From assembly GCA_035326105.1 (NCBI GenBank), contig DAOKYO010000001.1, forward strand, positions 372,001 through 436,000: a DNA stretch of 64,000 nt. Reading direction: 5' to 3'. This DNA comes from Bacilli bacterium (GTDB taxonomy: Bacteria; Bacillota_I; Bacilli_A; RFN20; CAG-826). Position numbers and translations under genes: made by a program. Positions 1 through 9,431 of the stretch are shown here, one piece after another (the stretch's first letter is position 1; each line of letters opens with the position of its first letter). Under the pieces are notes generated by a model that did no database searches, was not told the origin of the DNA, and saw only the letters and a program-made list of their open reading frames with translations.

Positions 1-709
1 TGCCCATAAATTAGGAGTCAAAGTGATGGCGATGTATGGCATAAATATGGCCAATCACAATTTGAATGATTTTGGCATGTGGGGGCCTCAAAGTGAATTT
101 ATTTTAGCCAGCGGCGGCATGATGAGAAATGGATCCGTAGATTGGGATTCGGCCCGTCATTATGATCATAATGTCAACTCTCAACTTAACCCGGGTGCTC
201 CTAAATGGCAAAATAAACTATTTAATGAAATAGATAATGCGACAAAGATTTATGGTTTTGATGCCGCTTTCCTAGATATTGCCGCCTGTTGGGTGAACGA
301 TCGGCGATATGATGTTGTTCCGGGAGTGTATGAACTTTGCCGGCGATTAAAAGCCGGAAGGCCTAATTTTCTAATCTCGGGTGAAGGCTGGTATGACGGA
401 CTGACGATGGCTATGCCCCTTTTTCAAAGCGGACATACGGAAGGTCGGCTACATTATCATGATCAACCCAATGAAAACATCTTTACAAATTATGCTCGCG
501 AATTTGCTCACCTATGTCTAGGCGATGTTGCAAGAGGATCAACGGGTGTTCATGAATTGGGAATCAACGATGAAGTAATGGTGCCACTAAGAAAAGGAAT
601 AATACCGACGATGGCCTTAGTTGATGGCACTATAAAAAATGGATTACCTAAAATTATTAAAATTATTGAGCAAGCGAAAAAATATGAGGAGCTCTACTTA
701 AATGACTAA
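1..709 (+). CDS. Glycoside hydrolase-like protein, C-terminal part (5' end outside window)
   Basis: The frame is open from base 2 with no stop before the first in-frame ATG at 23, so this is the C-terminal part of a longer gene. The text looks like the end of a TIM-barrel glycosidase: a strand ending in FLDIAACW and a later GEGWYDG segment are the kind of places where catalytic acids sit, but I cannot name the family. No signal peptide can be judged. The gene overlaps the next permease gene by 8 bp, so it is the upstream member of a sugar ABC-transport operon and probably acts on the imported glycan. Function beyond 'glycosidase-like' is inference. Confidence 0.55.
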   Translation, partial: AHKLGVKVMAMYGINMANHNLNDFGMWGPQSEFILASGGMMRNGSVDWDSARHYDHNVNSQLNPGAPKWQNKLFNEIDNATKIYGFDAAFLDIAACWVNDRRYDVVPGVYELCRRLKAGRPNFLISGEGWYDGLTMAMPLFQSGHTEGRLHYHDQPNENIFTNYAREFAHLCLGDVARGSTGVHELGINDEVMVPLRKGIIPTMALVDGTIKNGLPKIIKIIEQAKKYEELYLND

Positions 710-1580
710 GCGCGAAAAAAAGGAGAATCGAGTTGGCTGGATACTCATTGCCCCGCAGGTTTTGGGATTTGTTTTATTTGTTGTTTTCCCTTTAGTTTTC
801 TCTTTGTATTTATGCTTTGCCCAGTGGAATTTTATCGATTTTCCGACATTTGTTGGTTTGGATAACGTCAAAGCAATTTTTAGTGATCGGGTATTTTGGA
901 AATCAATCGGCAATACATTCATCTATTTAGTGTTAGCTGTTCCTTTGACTATATTCACCAGTCTGACACTAGCTATCCTAACTAATCGAAAATTGCATTT
1001 TCTAAAACTATATCGAGCGGCTTTTTTCCTTCCGATGGTTACTTCAACGGTAGCGATTGCGATGGTTTGGTATTTTATCTATGAACCCAATGGAGGAGTT
1101 TTAAATTCTCTATTAATGGGATTAGGAATAAGCAATCCTCCAGCCTGGCTAACCGATAGTCGATATGCCCGTTTTGCGGTAGTGGTGGTTATTATTTGGT
1201 TAAAAATGGGGTATTACTACATTATTTTTGATGCCGGATTAAAGAATATTCCAGGAGACTTGTATGAAGCAGCCGAAATTGACGGGGCGAATGTTTGGCA
1301 AAAAATTAAAAAAATCACCCTGCCATTATTATCCCCCGTTATGTTCTTTGTTATGGTTATGCTTTGCATCGATGTTTTTAACATTTTTAATGAAGTTTAC
1401 ATTATGACGGGAGGCGGTCCAGATTATTCAACATATACCCTTTCAATGTATATATACTTTCAAGCCTTTAGCGAGTTTGATATGGGAAAGGCTTCCGTGG
1501 CTAGTTGGGTGCTGTTTATCTTTGTTGGTTTTGTAACACTAATTCAATTCAAGTTTAAGAAAAAGGTGGTGTTTGAATAA
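702..1580 (+). CDS. Sugar ABC transporter permease (MalF/UgpA type)
   Basis: This 292-aa inner-membrane protein has about six hydrophobic segments. The EAA loop, which docks the ATPase, is readable as YEAAEIDGANVWQKIKKITLPLL near residue 190. Length and the GGGPDYSTYTL region fit the first permease of CUT1 carbohydrate importers. It starts inside the preceding gene (8-bp overlap), and its stop codon shares one base with the next ATG, so translation is tightly coupled. No ATPase lies in this operon; the MsmK-like ATPase at 10251 probably energises it. The substrate is inferred only from context (rhamnose-containing glycans). Confidence 0.9.
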   Translation: MTKREKKENRVGWILIAPQVLGFVLFVVFPLVFSLYLCFAQWNFIDFPTFVGLDNVKAIFSDRVFWKSIGNTFIYLVLAVPLTIFTSLTLAILTNRKLHFLKLYRAAFFLPMVTSTVAIAMVWYFIYEPNGGVLNSLLMGLGISNPPAWLTDSRYARFAVVVVIIWLKMGYYYIIFDAGLKNIPGDLYEAAEIDGANVWQKIKKITLPLLSPVMFFVMVMLCIDVFNIFNEVYIMTGGGPDYSTYTLSMYIYFQAFSEFDMGKASVASWVLFIFVGFVTLIQFKFKKKVVFE

Positions 1581-2440
1581 TGAAAACCACATTAAAGAAC
1601 AAGAAAAAAAAGATAAAAGCCTCAAATGTTGTAATAACCATCGCCTTGATATGTGTGTCGTTAATTGCCATTTTTCCTTTTTACTGGATGGTGTTAAATT
1701 CATTGAAATTACCTAATGAAATTTTCAAGACTCCAGTGGATATATTTACATTACATTTGTCCTTAGACAGTTATATCAGCGTGTTTTTAGCGCAAAATGG
1801 AATGTTGTGGCGAGCATATTTAAACTCGCTTATTATTTCGACAACTTTAACTATCGGCACTCTTTTTACTTCCTCATTGGCCGCTTATGCATTTGCTAAA
1901 TTACGCTTTAAAGGGAAGAATGGAATTTACGCTCTTTTTATCGCTACTTTAATGATTCCGGGGCAAGTGACGATACTTCCATTGTTTATGGTGTTTGCCA
2001 AAATCGGATGGACGGACACCTTTCTTCCCCTTATCATTCCGGGGATATTCATTAATACTTACGGCGTCTTTATGCTTCGCCAGTTTATGGTTTCAATACC
2101 AAACGAACTATTGGAAGCGGCTGAAATTGATGGCTGTGGATATTTCCGCAAGTATTTGCATATTATCCTACCTCTATGTAAACCGGCATTAATCATTCTG
2201 GGCTTATTTACATTTATTGGATCTTGGAACAACTATTTTGGTCAACTAATCTATTTGTCTAGTCCCGATAAGATGACCATAGCTTTATTTATCGCCAGTC
2301 TCAAAGACACGCACGCTAACGGTGTTCAATGGGGAATGATTATGGCGGCGACGACTCTTTCGATTATTCCTATTTCCATTGTTTATTTAAAGTCGCAAAA
2401 ATACTTTGTTCAAGGTATCGCAACGACGGGAATCAAGTAA
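1580..2440 (+). CDS. Sugar ABC transporter permease (MalG/UgpE type)
   Basis: This 286-aa membrane protein has a basic N-terminus, about six transmembrane segments and an EAA loop (LLEAAEIDGCGYFRKYLHI, near residue 178). The C-terminal KYFVQGIATTGIK is the usual end of MalG-like permeases. The ATG shares a base with the stop of the partner permease, as expected for subunits made in equal amounts. A strong Shine-Dalgarno (AAAGGAGGAA) follows its stop and serves the binding-protein gene, which is usually made in excess. Substrate unknown. Confidence 0.9.
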   Translation: MKTTLKNKKKKIKASNVVITIALICVSLIAIFPFYWMVLNSLKLPNEIFKTPVDIFTLHLSLDSYISVFLAQNGMLWRAYLNSLIISTTLTIGTLFTSSLAAYAFAKLRFKGKNGIYALFIATLMIPGQVTILPLFMVFAKIGWTDTFLPLIIPGIFINTYGVFMLRQFMVSIPNELLEAAEIDGCGYFRKYLHIILPLCKPALIILGLFTFIGSWNNYFGQLIYLSSPDKMTIALFIASLKDTHANGVQWGMIMAATTLSIIPISIVYLKSQKYFVQGIATTGIK

Positions 2441-2458
2441 AAAAGGAGGAAACTTGAG

Positions 2459-3796
2459 ATGGAAAACAAAAAGATTAAACGTGTGATGTTACTATTGTTA
2501 CCGATGCTACTAGCAAGTTGTGGAGGTGGAAGTTCAAGCGAAGGGGGGCTTACCATCGTAAAAATGTCGCTGATGAACTCGGTCAATGAAAATGCGGGAT
2601 GGTTAGCAATGATTGATGCGGCTAACGAAGTCCTAGCCGATGATAACATAAAAATTGAACCGGATATTATTCAAACCGATGAGTGGGATAAATACTACAC
2701 AAAGGTGGCTTCGAATATGGCCGGGGGTATCGGTGGAACAATCGGGCGGATAGCCGAAAGTCATATCCCACTGATGATTAAACGCAATCAATTGCAGGAT
2801 TTATCCGAAGTATATAATAGTCTTAACATGGACGACTATGTAGAATCAGCTTTCGGTGGAGTCGCTTATAGTAACGGGAAATACTATGGGATGCCGACGG
2901 GGATTCAGCATATGGTTCTTTACTATAACAAAGATTACTTTGACGCCTATAACACAGGAAAAGATGAGAGTTTAATGATTAATTATCCTAGCAGTGATTG
3001 GAATAATCCGGCCACCTTTGAACAGATAAGAGATATGGCGGCTAAACTGTCATCGGGATCGCGACCAAATCGTGATTTTGGTTTTTCTGCGGGACCGTAT
3101 CTCGCCTATGCCGGAATGTACGCCAAATCAGCTGGGGGCGATAACGTTTTTAATAGTAGCGGTAATAGTGCGATCAAATCCGAGCCGTTTTATAAAGTAT
3201 ACGATTGGTTCGATAGTATGATCCAAACTGACAATTCAATGCCGAAACCATCGGATACTAGTATTGAAACGGCCATGGATAAGTTTCAAGCCGGAAATAT
3301 GGCCATGATTGTTGATGGTGCTTGGTGGATGGGCGATATGACAAACGAGAAATTGGTTCAATTTAATGTGGGGGTAGCGGCAACTCCAACTGGCATTGAG
3401 GGACAATCAGCTTATAGTTCAGAATTTACCGACTGTTTCTTCGCTGTAAGAAATAGTAAGACCCCAGTTCAAGATAAAAAAGCCATCAAAGCTCTTCTTT
3501 CTCAAGAAGCGGTTGCCGCTTTGAGTGCTACTGGAGTAGGAGGTATTCCCGTTCGCCGTGATGCTTTATCCACCTATGAGAATGCTTTAGACGAAAAATT
3601 CACTGCCTCTGATGTTCAATGTTTTGTTGATGGATTAGATCATGGTTTGCATGTGCCGTATACGACCTACTACAATTCAGTTGATCAAATAATTAATCAA
3701 AAAATGTCAGTGTGGTTGAGTGGGCAAATGACGGCGCATAATTTTGTCGATTTTATGGACCAAACGATGCAAGAAGCCATCGATAACGACAATTAA
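2459..3796 (+). CDS. Extracellular sugar-binding lipoprotein (SBP family 1)
   Basis: The 445-aa precursor has a short basic N-terminus, a hydrophobic stretch and a lipobox LLASC (Cys near residue 20) followed by GGGSSS, so it should be lipid-anchored outside the membrane. The body resembles family 1 solute-binding proteins: GMPTGIQHMVLYYNKDYFDAY is the usual hinge/ligand region, and AMDKFQAGNMAMIVDGAWW is the second family block. It lies immediately downstream of its two permeases. It should capture an oligosaccharide and deliver it to the importer; the sugar cannot be read from sequence. Confidence 0.9.
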   Translation: MENKKIKRVMLLLLPMLLASCGGGSSSEGGLTIVKMSLMNSVNENAGWLAMIDAANEVLADDNIKIEPDIIQTDEWDKYYTKVASNMAGGIGGTIGRIAESHIPLMIKRNQLQDLSEVYNSLNMDDYVESAFGGVAYSNGKYYGMPTGIQHMVLYYNKDYFDAYNTGKDESLMINYPSSDWNNPATFEQIRDMAAKLSSGSRPNRDFGFSAGPYLAYAGMYAKSAGGDNVFNSSGNSAIKSEPFYKVYDWFDSMIQTDNSMPKPSDTSIETAMDKFQAGNMAMIVDGAWWMGDMTNEKLVQFNVGVAATPTGIEGQSAYSSEFTDCFFAVRNSKTPVQDKKAIKALLSQEAVAALSATGVGGIPVRRDALSTYENALDEKFTASDVQCFVDGLDHGLHVPYTTYYNSVDQIINQKMSVWLSGQMTAHNFVDFMDQTMQEAIDNDN

Positions 3797-3809
3797 GCAG
3801 GAGGATAAA

Positions 3810-5936
3810 ATGAGTAGAGCAAAATTAAACTCAGTTCCATTTCTTTTAGCGACATCTCTTTTAGTGGCATGTAATGGAGGCGGATCATCATCTGCGTCGA
3901 TTGACACTTCCTCACTCCTTATTGATCCTCCAGTAACGATGAAAACAATCAGTAAGGAAGATTATTATAAAAAGACACTTGGCGGGGCTTTAGGACAAAT
4001 AGCAGGCTTTTTGTCTGGCTATGAGTTTGTCTGGGATGGCCCAGATCCATATGTAGGGATGCCTCAAAGTTGGTTCAGCTTTATCAACGGACCATACGCC
4101 GGTAATTACGAACATTACCAACCGGGAATACTGGCCACTCCTGATTATCAAAACGTTTATAATCGCTTGATATACAATTCATCTACTGGCCATTATGAAG
4201 TAGCTAATGACGATGATTATCATATTGATTTTTTTAATCAACTTATTATTGACCACTATGGTGTATCAGCTAAAGCCATTCATGATGCTTGGCTGGATTA
4301 CAGTGTTAGCGACTGGGGAGGTGGCTTAGACGCGATGAAACTTATTCGCCAAAAAGATCTCTTGCCACCTTTTACTGGAACAGTTGAAGCCGGCAATCGC
4401 TATGCTTGGTGCACGGAGGCATATATTGAAAATGAAACTTTGGGCATGAATGCTCCAGGCATGCCGAATTTAGCCACAGATTTAATTGATACATTTGCCA
4501 GTAATGTAGGTTATCTTGACCCGGTTATTTGGGCTAAGTTTTATGGCGCGATGTATTCTTTAGCCTATTTTTATGATGACGCTTTGCAAGTTATGGAGGA
4601 AGCGGCGAAAGTTTTGCCGGAAAATAGTTGGCCTTATCGTATGTATCAATATTCACTAGCTGCCTACCATAAATATCCTCAAGATTATAAACTGGCCGCA
4701 AGCGAAGTGGCTAGTTACCGGCGGAATGTTCTCGGCATAGATAATATTCAAACAGATCCGGGCGTGAATGGAGCATTCGCAATTCTATCAATACTATATG
4801 GGCAGAACGATTACCTTGAAACTTGCAAGTATGCGAGCATTATGGGATTTGATGGCGATTGTACAGCCGCGATTGTCACGGGATTAATGGGAGTTATCAA
4901 GGGTTTTGATGTCTCTAATCCGGAATATGAAGAAATTAACAATCGTATTTATTATGACGGTGAAGGAACATATTTAAATTTGCGCAATGGTAATTATCCG
5001 CCCTATATTAATGGAGAGTATCCAGAACGGCAACTTATAACGGATATTGTTTCCTTGTATCAAAAAAACTTTGAAAAGTTATTACTGGAAAATGGCGGTG
5101 AAATTGATGGTGATAATTATTTAATCCCGACGACAAGTGTTCGTTTAGATCGGTCAAAACTATTTTCAAACTATGATGTTGAAGATCGAACAACCTCTAA
5201 TTTTGTCGGTAGCAACGGAAATCTTTCATTGGTTGAAGAAGGAACCAATATGTTGTCTCACAGTGGCTATCGAGCTTTAAAACTGATGGCCGATGACAGC
5301 AGTAAAGATGCCTATGCTTATCATGTTTATACGGGATTAAATGTAGGGAGTTATTATCGAGTATCCACTTTTGTTGCCAGTTCCAATCAAGTATCCGGGG
5401 CTTTAGTCGCTATGGATAAGGCAAGCAATATTATCTCCAGAGAAGATTTCTATAATATTTCTAGCCCGATTAATAAAGTTCTTGTTTTTAAAGCAACTGA
5501 GTCGGCGATGCGCATCGGAATTCGATTGGATAAAAATGCTTATCCAGATAGTTATGTAGTAATGGATGATTTGATGATGGAAATGATTTCCCAATCAGAA
5601 ATAGCCGTTATCCGCGATGGCGATATGCAAAAGTTTTTAAACAAGTATACGTTTTCTTTTACATCTCCAATCAAAGGAAAAGAAGTGATGATTTCCTTAA
5701 ATTATCGTAATGGTACTGATAATATTATCTATGCCAATATTTCCAGCAATGGGCAATCACGAGGAAGTTTTGTTATGTCAAAGACTTCCAAAGATAATAA
5801 TTCAGGTCAGGGGATGGTTTATATTCCATACGTTTTTAGTGAAGATCAAGAAACAATTACATTGAGTTTTATCGGCGCCAGTATTTATATGGGGAAGATA
5901 TCTGTTATTGAAAAAGAACAATATATGTTTAGATAA
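3810..5936 (+). CDS. ADP-ribosylglycohydrolase-fold lipoprotein
   Basis: I start this at ATG 3810 because AGGAGG precedes it and the N-terminus is then a clean lipoprotein signal (LLVACNGGGSSS); a longer frame to 3744 would run into the upstream gene. The 708-aa product carries ADP-ribosylglycohydrolase-family blocks: GGALGQIAG near the N-terminus, NDDDYHIDF (the family's DDT-like metal site) and GFDGDCTAAIVTGLMG (the late GDxDTxAA site, with both Asp kept and Thr replaced by Cys). A beta-rich C-terminal region of about 230 residues looks like a carbohydrate-binding module. Last gene of the transporter operon, so it probably removes a substituent or glycosyl unit from the glycan outside the cell; ADP-ribose is unlikely to be the substrate there. 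Confidence 0.75.
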   Translation: MSRAKLNSVPFLLATSLLVACNGGGSSSASIDTSSLLIDPPVTMKTISKEDYYKKTLGGALGQIAGFLSGYEFVWDGPDPYVGMPQSWFSFINGPYAGNYEHYQPGILATPDYQNVYNRLIYNSSTGHYEVANDDDYHIDFFNQLIIDHYGVSAKAIHDAWLDYSVSDWGGGLDAMKLIRQKDLLPPFTGTVEAGNRYAWCTEAYIENETLGMNAPGMPNLATDLIDTFASNVGYLDPVIWAKFYGAMYSLAYFYDDALQVMEEAAKVLPENSWPYRMYQYSLAAYHKYPQDYKLAASEVASYRRNVLGIDNIQTDPGVNGAFAILSILYGQNDYLETCKYASIMGFDGDCTAAIVTGLMGVIKGFDVSNPEYEEINNRIYYDGEGTYLNLRNGNYPPYINGEYPERQLITDIVSLYQKNFEKLLLENGGEIDGDNYLIPTTSVRLDRSKLFSNYDVEDRTTSNFVGSNGNLSLVEEGTNMLSHSGYRALKLMADDSSKDAYAYHVYTGLNVGSYYRVSTFVASSNQVSGALVAMDKASNIISREDFYNISSPINKVLVFKATESAMRIGIRLDKNAYPDSYVVMDDLMMEMISQSEIAVIRDGDMQKFLNKYTFSFTSPIKGKEVMISLNYRNGTDNIIYANISSNGQSRGSFVMSKTSKDNNSGQGMVYIPYVFSEDQETITLSFIGASIYMGKISVIEKEQYMFR

Positions 5937-5946
5937 ATAACTTAAG

Positions 5947-5972
5947 ACTCGGTTATATAGCCGAGTTTTTTA
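5947..5972 (+). terminator. Rho-independent terminator of first sugar operon
   Basis: ACTCGG pairs with CCGAGT across an 8-base loop and is followed by a run of seven T. It sits 10 bases after the stop of the ADP-ribosylglycohydrolase-like gene and overlaps the end of the opposing AraC gene, so it mainly serves the plus strand. Confidence 0.85.
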
Positions 5973-6786
5973 TTTTATTTGGTGTTAGGTTTTCCAAGCG
6001 ATATTTTTTGGGGCTAACTCCCACTAGGGTTTTAAATACCTTAGAAAAATAAGCCGAATTGTTAAAACCGGTTGCCGAAGAAATATCAAGAATTGACATA
6101 TCAGTAATTCGCAACAAATTGCAGGCTTCTTCAATTTGGCATTTTAGCTTGTATTCGATAATAGTCATTTTAGTTTCTTCTTTAAACCGATGGCAAAGCA
6201 AAGAGGAAGAAATCGATAATCGATGAGCAAGGGAATTAATACTTAAATTGGAATAGTAGTAATTGTCAATTATGTTTTTGGCATTGCTCACGAGACTGCT
6301 ATAGTTTTCTTTCGCCGTGGAAGCAAAAAATAAATTGCTATTTCGTTGAATCAAAGTTAATAAGTTTTCATAGGTGGACTCGATAATATTGGGTTCACTT
6401 TTTACTTCCGACTCGTTAAAAATGATTTCATATAACGCTTTTACTTTCGTAAATTCGTCATCGGTTAACGAAAAATAAAGAATTTTTTTGCTGTAAGCAT
6501 CATTTAAATATGCGTTTAGTTGATTTACGCCTAAAGCTAAGAACTGGCAATTTGAACTAGATACTTCACAATGGTTGGAGTTTGTGTTGATTATTACTAG
6601 ATCATTTTTCTTTATGGAAATTGTTTTATGGGTGGTGAGAATTTTTCCTTCTCCGGCGACGAACAAGAGAATTTCTAAGTTAGGATGCGAGTGAAAGCTT
6701 GCTTTAAAATCATCGCTAATATCGGTCTTTGATATATAGAGAAGTTTATTGTTGGTGTAACTCGTCAAGGGAATTCTTTGATGCAT
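5953..6786 (-). CDS. AraC-family regulator, cupin plus double HTH
   Basis: The 277-aa protein has an N-terminal cupin-like sensor (FHSHPNLEILLFVAGEGKI, residues about 30-80) and a C-terminal AraC DNA-binding pair of helix-turn-helix motifs (SLAHRLSISSSLLCHRF, then ILDISSATGFNNSAYFSKVFK and VGVSPKKYR). It is divergent from rhaB with 95 bp between start codons, the classic layout for a regulator of the adjacent rhamnose genes. L-rhamnose, or a product of it, is the likely effector by position; the sequence does not prove this. It is not clearly RhaS or RhaR. Confidence 0.88.
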   Translation of the reverse strand: MHQRIPLTSYTNNKLLYISKTDISDDFKASFHSHPNLEILLFVAGEGKILTTHKTISIKKNDLVIINTNSNHCEVSSSNCQFLALGVNQLNAYLNDAYSKKILYFSLTDDEFTKVKALYEIIFNESEVKSEPNIIESTYENLLTLIQRNSNLFFASTAKENYSSLVSNAKNIIDNYYYSNLSINSLAHRLSISSSLLCHRFKEETKMTIIEYKLKCQIEEACNLLRITDMSILDISSATGFNNSAYFSKVFKTLVGVSPKKYRLENLTPNKIKNSAI

Positions 6787-6881
6787 ACTAATAATATACG
6801 CTACAAAATAATTATATAAAAGTGCAATATTGTTATATTTTGCTCTTATTTAAAAATGTAGTATATAAACGGGTAAAGAAT

Positions 6882-8198
6882 ATGAAATACTATTTAGCAA
6901 TTGATATCGGGGCATCTTCCGGACGCCACATCGTCGGTTGGAAAGATGAGCAAAACCACTTACATACACAAGAGGTATATCGATTCTCAAACGGAATTAA
7001 TAGAACTGACGGCCATCTTGTGTGGGATATTGAACATATTTTTAGTGAGGTCAAAGAGGGAATAAAAGCGGCTTTGGTTTTATTTCCGACAATTGACTCG
7101 ATGGCAATAGACAGTTGGGGGGTAGATTATGTTTTGCTTTCTAATGATGAAAAGATAAGCCCGGTTTATGCCTATCGCGATTCCAGGACTAAAGAGGCTG
7201 TCGATTTAGTCCATTCGATTCTCCCCTTTTCTTCCCTTTATGGAATAACGGGAACTCAGTTTCAACCGTTCAATACGATTTATCAACTTTACACAGATAA
7301 AATTACTGGTCGCAGTGAGAGAGCCACGGATTACCTAATGATACCCGAGTATTTAAATTTTCGATTGACAGGCCATAAATTGCACGAATATACAAACGCT
7401 TCCACAACCGGACTGCTAGATATAAAGACAAAAAGATTTTCTACAGATGTTATTGATAAGCTAAATTTAAATAAGCGCTTTTTTGAAAGAAGTTTATATA
7501 AACCAGGTACGGTTGTCGGTAATTTTTTAAAAGAGGTTCAAGATGAAATAGGCGGTAATATACTGGTTAAACTATGCGCTTCACATGATACTGGAGCTGC
7601 GGTTGAGGGTATTGATATGACGACCATAAATGCCCCCTACATTTCCAGTGGTACTTGGTCCTTATTGGGCATTAAAATGGAAAAAGGAATTACTTCTTTA
7701 AAGGCAATGAAAGCAAATTATACCAATGAATATGGACCGGACTATATTCGTTTTCAGAAGAATATTATGGGACTTTGGATTATTCAAGAATTAGCCAAAG
7801 ATATCAATAAAAGTTTTAGCGAGATGGTAATAATGGCACAAAGTAGTCCTTATCAAGAACTGTTTGATGTCAACGATCCGGTTTTTTTAGCGACGACGGG
7901 CATGAAAAAAGAAATCATGGATTGGTTTTATCATCACAACCGCCCATTGCCTTCAAGCGATAGCGATATCATTAATGCCACTTATCGTTCGCTAGCTAAA
8001 TCCTATCAGACGGCAATGCAGGAGTTAGAAGCAATTACAAACGAAGTATATGATTGCCTATATATTGTCGGGGGTGGCGCTAAAAATCAATATTTAAATA
8101 AACTTACGGAAGAATTTACAAAGAAGAAAGTTATTGCTCGACCGCTAGAGTGTGCGGCTATTGGCAACATCTATAATCAAATGGAGAAAGACAAATGA
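6882..8198 (+). CDS. rhaB: Rhamnulokinase
   Basis: I choose ATG 6882: the protein then begins MKYYLAIDIGASSGR, the standard FGGY-kinase phosphate-1 start, while 20 extra upstream residues look non-native. The 438-aa length is slightly shorter than typical RhaB. Recognised blocks include VWDIEHIF, the catalytic-Asp region SWGVDYVLL, GTQFQPFNTIYQL, SHDTGAAV, SSGTWSLLGI and the C-terminal nucleotide-binding IVGGGAKN. It phosphorylates L-rhamnulose to rhamnulose-1-phosphate in the cytoplasm. First gene of rhaB-rhaA-rhaD; its TGA overlaps the rhaA ATG (ATGA). Confidence 0.95.
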   Translation: MKYYLAIDIGASSGRHIVGWKDEQNHLHTQEVYRFSNGINRTDGHLVWDIEHIFSEVKEGIKAALVLFPTIDSMAIDSWGVDYVLLSNDEKISPVYAYRDSRTKEAVDLVHSILPFSSLYGITGTQFQPFNTIYQLYTDKITGRSERATDYLMIPEYLNFRLTGHKLHEYTNASTTGLLDIKTKRFSTDVIDKLNLNKRFFERSLYKPGTVVGNFLKEVQDEIGGNILVKLCASHDTGAAVEGIDMTTINAPYISSGTWSLLGIKMEKGITSLKAMKANYTNEYGPDYIRFQKNIMGLWIIQELAKDINKSFSEMVIMAQSSPYQELFDVNDPVFLATTGMKKEIMDWFYHHNRPLPSSDSDIINATYRSLAKSYQTAMQELEAITNEVYDCLYIVGGGAKNQYLNKLTEEFTKKKVIARPLECAAIGNIYNQMEKDK

Positions 8199-9430
8199 GA
8201 AAAGAAATCAGATTAAAGTATCAAGAATTAGGAATTGACGTCAATGAAGCGATAAGAAAACTAAAGAAAGTAAAAATTTCTCTTCATTGCTGGCAGCTGG
8301 ATGACGTGTCTGGGTTTGAAGGCAATGAAACCCTGACGGGAGGGATTCAAACCACCGGAAATTATTTAGGCAAGGCGCGTAATTTTGAAGAATTAACCTC
8401 CGATTTGGACGAGGCTCTTAAATATATTCCCGGAAAGAAGAAGATCAATCTTCATGCAATCTATCAATCGGATGAAATCGTTGATCGACGGGATATCTCC
8501 GGTCGCCAGTTTAAACGTTGGGTCGATTTTGCCAAAGAAAGAAATCTTGGACTCGACTTTAATCCGACTGTTTTTTCTTCTCCCAAAATGATTGATGGAA
8601 TGAGCCTATCTTCCGTGGATGATTCGATACGCAAGTATTGGATTATGCACTGTATAAACTCCATTAAAGTAAGCGAATACTTTGCTCAAGAACTGAAGCA
8701 AAAATCGCTTTGTAATATATGGATTCCCGACGGCTTAAAGGAAAGCCCTGCCGATCGAGAAGGTCCGAGAAAAAGGCTTAAAGAGTCATTGGATGAAATT
8801 CTAAAATATAAATACAATCGGCGTTTGGTCGATGTTGCCGTTGAATCAAAAGTGTTTGGAATCGGGCTCGAGTCTTATACGGTTGGCTCGCATGAGTTCT
8901 ATATGAATTATGCCTCCAAGAATAACATTCTCTGCCTGCTTGATACTGGACATTTTCATCCCACCGAAAGTGTAGCGGATAAAATATCCTCAATGCTTTT
9001 GTTTTATCCCCGACTCGCTTTTCATGTTTCGCGACCGGTCAGATGGGATAGTGATCATGTTTTAAAATTAAACGATGATTTGCAGGATGTTGCAGATGAG
9101 TTAGTGAAATGTCAGGCACTAGATCGTTCCTATATTGGTCTTGATTATTTTGATGCATCCATCAATCGGGTTGCGGCTTTAGTCATCGGAGCCCGCAATA
9201 TGGAAAAAGCCTTGCTCAAAGCTTTACTTACACCTTGGAATTTGTTAAAAGCGGCTCAAGACAATTATGACCATACTCGGGTTTTGGCCCTTCAAGAGGA
9301 AATTAAAACATTGCCATGGGCGGATGTCTGGGAACAATATTGTCGTGAAGAGGGAGTGTTAGACGAAAAAGGCTGGTATGAAGAGATAAAGAAATATGAA
9401 ACGCAAGTTTTATTAAAGAGAGGTAATTAA
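8195..9430 (+). CDS. rhaA: L-rhamnose isomerase
   Basis: The 411-aa protein matches L-rhamnose isomerase in length and text: SLHCWQLDDVSGFE near the N-terminus, GGIQTTGNY, WIPDGLKE, and the metal-site region LLDTGHFHPTE with HVSRPVRWDSDHV. It converts L-rhamnose to L-rhamnulose, using divalent metals in a TIM barrel. It overlaps rhaB by 4 bp and is followed one base later by rhaD, so the three steps to DHAP and lactaldehyde are co-expressed. I see no lactaldehyde reductase or mutarotase gene beside it. Confidence 0.96.
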   Translation: MRKEIRLKYQELGIDVNEAIRKLKKVKISLHCWQLDDVSGFEGNETLTGGIQTTGNYLGKARNFEELTSDLDEALKYIPGKKKINLHAIYQSDEIVDRRDISGRQFKRWVDFAKERNLGLDFNPTVFSSPKMIDGMSLSSVDDSIRKYWIMHCINSIKVSEYFAQELKQKSLCNIWIPDGLKESPADREGPRKRLKESLDEILKYKYNRRLVDVAVESKVFGIGLESYTVGSHEFYMNYASKNNILCLLDTGHFHPTESVADKISSMLLFYPRLAFHVSRPVRWDSDHVLKLNDDLQDVADELVKCQALDRSYIGLDYFDASINRVAALVIGARNMEKALLKALLTPWNLLKAAQDNYDHTRVLALQEEIKTLPWADVWEQYCREEGVLDEKGWYEEIKKYETQVLLKRGN

Positions 9431-9431
9431 A

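Noticed and set aside
6787..6881. Promoter TTGCTC-16-TATATA before rhaB
   Set aside because: It would start transcription within a few bases of the start codon, inside the RBS, so the match is probably chance; the true promoter could not be placed.
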